Assembly: GCA_024426085.1 (NCBI GenBank)
Contig: CP087974.1
Span: 434,001-498,000, forward strand
Length of the DNA stretch: 64,000 bases
DNA from: Rhizobium sp. RCAM05350
GTDB lineage: Bacteria > Pseudomonadota > Alphaproteobacteria > Rhizobiales > Rhizobiaceae
Reading direction: 5' to 3'
Numbering within the stretch: the stretch's first letter is position 1; each line of letters starts with the position of its first letter. The notes beneath the pieces are model-generated. The model saw nothing but the letters and a program-made list of their open reading frames with translations. It searched no databases and had not been told where the DNA came from. Shown here piece by piece: positions 61,446 through 64,000 of this stretch. The translations under genes were made by a program, and so were the position numbers.

Positions 61446-61484
61446 GGAAGAGTGTCCGAGTGGTTTAAGGAACCGGTCTTGAAA
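61446..61484 (+). repeat. attR: 39-bp direct repeat within tRNA-Ser
   Basis: Same 39 bases as at 43304. It supplies the 5' half of the functional tRNA gene, so the element carries its own copy of this half. Confidence 0.9.
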
Positions 61485-61535
61485 ACCGGCGTGTGGGAGA
61501 CCGTACCGTGGGTTCGAATCCCACCTCTTCCGCCA
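61446..61535 (+). tRNA. tRNA-Ser (UGA)
   Basis: 90 bases including an encoded CCA. Acceptor stem GGAAGAG/CTCTTCC, anticodon arm CCGGT-CTTGAAA-ACCGG with anticodon TGA, a long variable arm (GTGTGGGAGACCGTACC) typical of serine tRNAs, and T arm GTGGG-TTCGAAT-CCCAC. Confidence 0.97.
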
Positions 61536-62087
61536 ATTGTTTCTGTATCTATTTGATATGTTTTAAAATTTTGAGAAATAGTCTAGCCACTGCCGCGTGA
61601 CATGAAGCCACCCGACTTTTAATCAGTGGGTCTCGGGTTCAAGCCTGATGCGATAATCAATAAATTCAGGGTGTTATGTGCTTCTTGTCTGGTCGGTGTA
61701 TCGATCGGTAAACAGATGGCAAGCGTACCTTGGGAAAAACACCAACCCCGCTCCAGGTGACTAGCCTATCTTCGCGCATTTGGGCCTGGTCTAACTGATG
61801 AGCACTGGCTCATCGGCGCCGTCCTCTCAACATGCTAGAGTCGCTGTTCGTGCCAGCGCAAGGATTGATTTCGGGCGGATGCCGGCGGGTTCGCCGTGGC
61901 GCTTGGAGATAAATCCGAGCGTATGTCCACCCCGCACGTTGAAAATGAGGCCAGGGTGATCAGGGCTTTCAAGGGTAAACAGAATAAGTGAATAGAACGC
62001 TACGGGAACGACTTTTGCAAAACACGAGGGAAAACCTGCAAAACATTTGCTTGACGAAATGAGGCAAGTGTTTGAAAGGAAAAGCAG
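61536..62087. other. Region between tRNA-Ser and tRNA-Leu
   Basis: No credible protein gene. It holds the tRNA-Lys-like relic and, near its right end, a CTTGAC element at about 62050 that may be the promoter of tRNA-Leu. Confidence 0.45.
61604..61662 (+). pseudogene. tRNA-Lys(UUU)-like relic
   Basis: ACCCGACTTTTAATCAGTGGGT resembles a lysine anticodon arm with TTT, followed at the right distance by TCGGGTTCAAGCCTGA, a T arm. The acceptor stem and D arm do not form, so it is a fragment. Confidence 0.5.
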
Positions 62088-62173
62088 GCGGACGTGGCGA
62101 AACTGGTAGACGCAAGGGACTTAAAATCCCTCGGAGAGATCTGTACAGGGTTCGACCCCCGTCGTCCGCACCA
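62088..62173 (+). tRNA. tRNA-Leu (UAA)
   Basis: 86 bases including CCA. Acceptor stem GCGGACG/CGTCCGC, anticodon arm GGGA-CTTAAAA-TCCC with TAA, long variable arm, and T arm GGG-TTCGACC-CCC. Confidence 0.97.
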
Positions 62174-62213
62174 TTCCCGGAAACCGGATGCCCCGATCAA
62201 CTGGAGCTTGAGT

Positions 62214-62712
62214 ATGTCACTTCCCCGATAAAGCATTTCCCGTTTCCTGGGACCAGTTTCACCGTGATGCCCGTGCGCTCGCATGGCGTCTTGCAGATAA
62301 TGGCGGCGAGTGGAAGGCGATCGTGTGTATCACGCGCGGCGGTCTCGTTCCGGCGGCGATTGTCTGTCGCGAGTTGAACATCCGATTGATCGAGACGGTC
62401 TGCGTTGCCTCCTACCATGACTATGACGCGCAAGGTGAGATGTACGTGCTCAAGGGTATTTCGGAGGAGTTGAAGGCCGATGGCGGGCAAGGCGTATTGA
62501 TCATCGACGATCTGACCGACACCGGCAAGACCGCGGCGGTGGTTCGCGCAATGCTGCCGAAGGCACATTTCGCCGCTGTCTACGCCAAGCCGAAAGGCCG
62601 CCCGCAGGTCGATACGTTCGTCACCGAGGTCAGCCAGGACACCTGGATCTATTTCCCCTGGGATATGGGCTTCACCTACCAGGAACCGATCGCCAAAGGT
62701 TCCCGTGGCTGA
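62214..62712 (+). CDS. gpt: Xanthine phosphoribosyltransferase (one frame break)
   Basis: The PRPP-binding motif is [18 protein letters not shown], with the N-terminal [17 protein letters not shown] and the final [16 protein letters not shown] 62214 has GGAG upstream. An extra C in CCCC at about 62226 breaks the frame after four codons (the corrected start is [15 protein letters not shown]). About 165 residues, as in rhizobia. It salvages xanthine/guanine to XMP/GMP. Confidence 0.9.
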
Positions 62713-62898
62713 GACATGGTTTCGTGAAACGGCCGCAAGCCCATTCATTTATAAGTCATGTTGAATATTTCCTGTTTTAACAACGGCCTGTTCTGCTAGA
62801 TTGAACCATCTTCCGCGGTGATATCGCGGCGGATTCAAGAATCCGAATGGAATGCCCAAGGCCTTTCTGCACGGATCGCATGGGGAGGACGGATTTTG

Positions 62899-63481
62899 GT
62901 GCGCAGGACGTTCGTCATGGCTGCGATCGGCGCAGCGCTCTGTTCGCTGCAGGTTTCTTCGGCGATGGCTGGCGATGTTCACGTGGCGCCGGTCACGGCA
63001 TATGTCGAGGCTAGCATTTTGGCATGGATCGAGGATCCGATCATCGTCGAAGAGCTTAAGAGCCAGAACGCGCTCCATGCCCACCTGAGCCAGGCAGCGA
63101 TCGATGGCCTTGACGACACCTGGCGCGGAGTTTTCGGCGAACGTCCGGCCACTGATCGATACGGTCATTGGTAGTCCGCTGTCGAAATTCCTGAAGGAAA
63201 AGCAGGTCGCGTCCGGCGGCGTCATCACTGAAATCTTCGTCATCGACGCAAAGGGCTTGTCCATCGGCGAAAGCGAGGTCAGCTCCGACTATTGGCAGGG
63301 CGATGAACTGAAATGGCAGAAGACCTATCTCGTGGGGTCTTCGACCCTCTTCGTCGATGCGGCGGAGAAGGATGAATCCACACAGACGTTGCAATCCCAG
63401 GCCAGCCTGACAGTGTCCGATCCACAGACCGGTCAGCCGATCGGCGCCATCACTATCGGCATCAATCTCGACGCCCTCTAG
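62899..63481 (+). CDS. Secreted PDC (Cache-like) sensor-domain protein (one frame break)
   Basis: A signal peptide (MAAIGAALCSLQVSSAMA within the first 25 residues) precedes VTAYVEASILAWIEDPIIVE. After a break near 63125 comes FSANVRPLIDTVIGSPLSKF and a PDC-type sheet with VITEIFVIDAKGLSIGESEV and SDYWQGDELKWQKTY. There is no output domain, so it is a free periplasmic ligand-binding module. GTG 62899 follows GGGGAGGACGG. About 193 residues. Confidence 0.75.
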
Positions 63482-63941
63482 GCCGGCGGCGAGACTTTCC
63501 GAATCAGTTTTACCGAGCGCCACATTTCGCTCGCCATGGCTATGACCGGAGGGCACCATGGTAAATATAGTGTGGTTTCTCACCCGCAAAATTTCGCAAA
63601 ATTGCCTGCCGCTGCGGACGGTGCTGGAGGTAACCCGGCGAAGCGTCTGATTTTGCTGAATTTGCCCGCTGTCCCCGTTTTCCACAGGTCACACACACAA
63701 CATCTGGTGTTCGCAATTACGACACAAACCAGCCCTTGACGGACTCGGGTCGAATACCGTTAATGGTTTCTACGTTGCGGCGGCGACGGGACCGGAAAGT
63801 AACGAGGCCGGTTCATTTCAGAAGAAATCGTCTGTGTTTTCAAAACTGTCCGGTGGATGATCCGCCGGTCGTGACGGTTATTTTTTGTGATTTCCTCAGG
63901 CGCCAAATACGTCACAAAAAGCTGGCGTAAGTAAGTTGTTG
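63482..63941. other. Intergenic region before the NrdR boxes
   Basis: No credible gene. An open plus frame at 63736-63930 is rich in Arg and lacks a ribosome site. The region ends in the control site of the next, unseen gene. Confidence 0.45.
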
Positions 63942-63988
63942 ATACTATATTTAGTGTTTGCAGCCAAAATCAGCACAAGATACAGGGT
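63942..63988 (+). promoter_or_regulatory. Tandem NrdR-box-like sites
   Basis: Box 1 (63942-63957) is ATACTATATTTAGTGT and box 2 (63973-63988) is GCACAAGATACAGGGT. Box 1 agrees closely with the NrdR consensus acaCwAtATaTwGtgt, and box 2 keeps its core. Their centres are 31 bases apart, the spacing usual for NrdR pairs. A ribonucleotide reductase gene probably starts beyond the right edge. Confidence 0.6.
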
Positions 63989-64000
63989 CTCCCAGGACGG

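Larger units (their letters stand above)
43304..61484. mobile_element. Integrated prophage-derived element or phage satellite (about 18.2 kb) in tRNA-Ser
   Basis: The element is bounded by the 39-bp repeat, with a tyrosine integrase next to the right repeat. Phage-type content is an RHH regulator with operators, an HTH protein near each end, a DnaB-like helicase, a replication protein, a NusG-like protein, terminase subunits and an HNH nuclease. Cargo is a methyltransferase-nuclease, an RTX protein and small envelope proteins. No capsid, portal, tail or lysis genes are visible. Confidence 0.85.

Noticed and set aside
62000..62284. Minus-strand open frame across tRNA-Leu
   Set aside because: It overlaps a well-formed tRNA gene and has no credible protein features.

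Overview
The window looks like chromosomal DNA of an alphaproteobacterium of the Rhizobiales, most likely Rhizobiaceae. The signs are a sufD-sufS-sufT-sufA cluster next to a gcvTHP operon under a tandem glycine riboswitch, an alphaproteobacterial porin with the 'VCDAYGDGYFYIP' signature, a metG-tatD-MBL cluster, RlpA and DacA-type envelope genes, and high-GC codon use throughout. The species cannot be named from sequence alone.

Layout. 1-3.4 kb: Fe-S cluster assembly (SUF) genes. 3.5-5.4 kb: a cytoplasmic three-PAS histidine kinase. 5.5-10.1 kb (minus): glycine cleavage system and its riboswitch. 10.3-11.8 kb: periplasmic copper-handling genes, including a DUF1775-PCuAC fusion. 11.8-15.8 kb: small hypothetical genes, a divergent DapA-like gene, a SnoaL-like protein and an AhpD-like protein. 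15.9-26 kb (minus): an exported sulfatase, a MoxR/DUF58/DUF4381/BatA/BatB/BatD (aerotolerance-type) operon, a formylglycine-generating enzyme and an exported HAD phosphatase. A porin is divergent from the sulfatase. 27.7-31.1 kb: two L,D-transpeptidase lipoproteins and cbpA-cbpM. 31.1-32.2 kb: a chimeric insertion-sequence remnant that cut a VOC gene. 32.4-43.1 kb: SDR, SRPBCC/ArsR pair, purC, MBL/tatD/metG/holB/tmk, a DD-carboxypeptidase homologue and RlpA.

43,304-61,484 is an integrated element of about 18 kb. It is delimited by a 39-bp direct repeat of the 5' half of tRNA-Ser(UGA), with a tyrosine integrase beside the intact tRNA. It carries a ribbon-helix-helix regulator with two matching operators and a divergent early operon with overlapping start and stop codons (HTH protein, small proteins, DnaB-like helicase, replication-initiator-like protein, NusG-like protein). 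It also has P27-type terminase genes with a truncated large subunit, an HNH nuclease, a DNA methyltransferase fused to an Mrr-like nuclease, an RTX protein and several small envelope proteins. No capsid, portal or tail genes are visible, so it is a decayed prophage or a phage satellite. After tRNA-Ser come a tRNA-Lys-like relic, tRNA-Leu(UAA), a phosphoribosyltransferase, a PDC-sensor protein, and at the right edge a pair of NrdR-box matches that predict a ribonucleotide reductase gene just outside the window.

More than 30 genes, including essential ones (metG, holB, tmk, gcvP), carry one or more single-base frame breaks. This pattern points to indel errors in the sequence rather than gene decay. 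I therefore report such genes as whole features, with the breakpoints stated.
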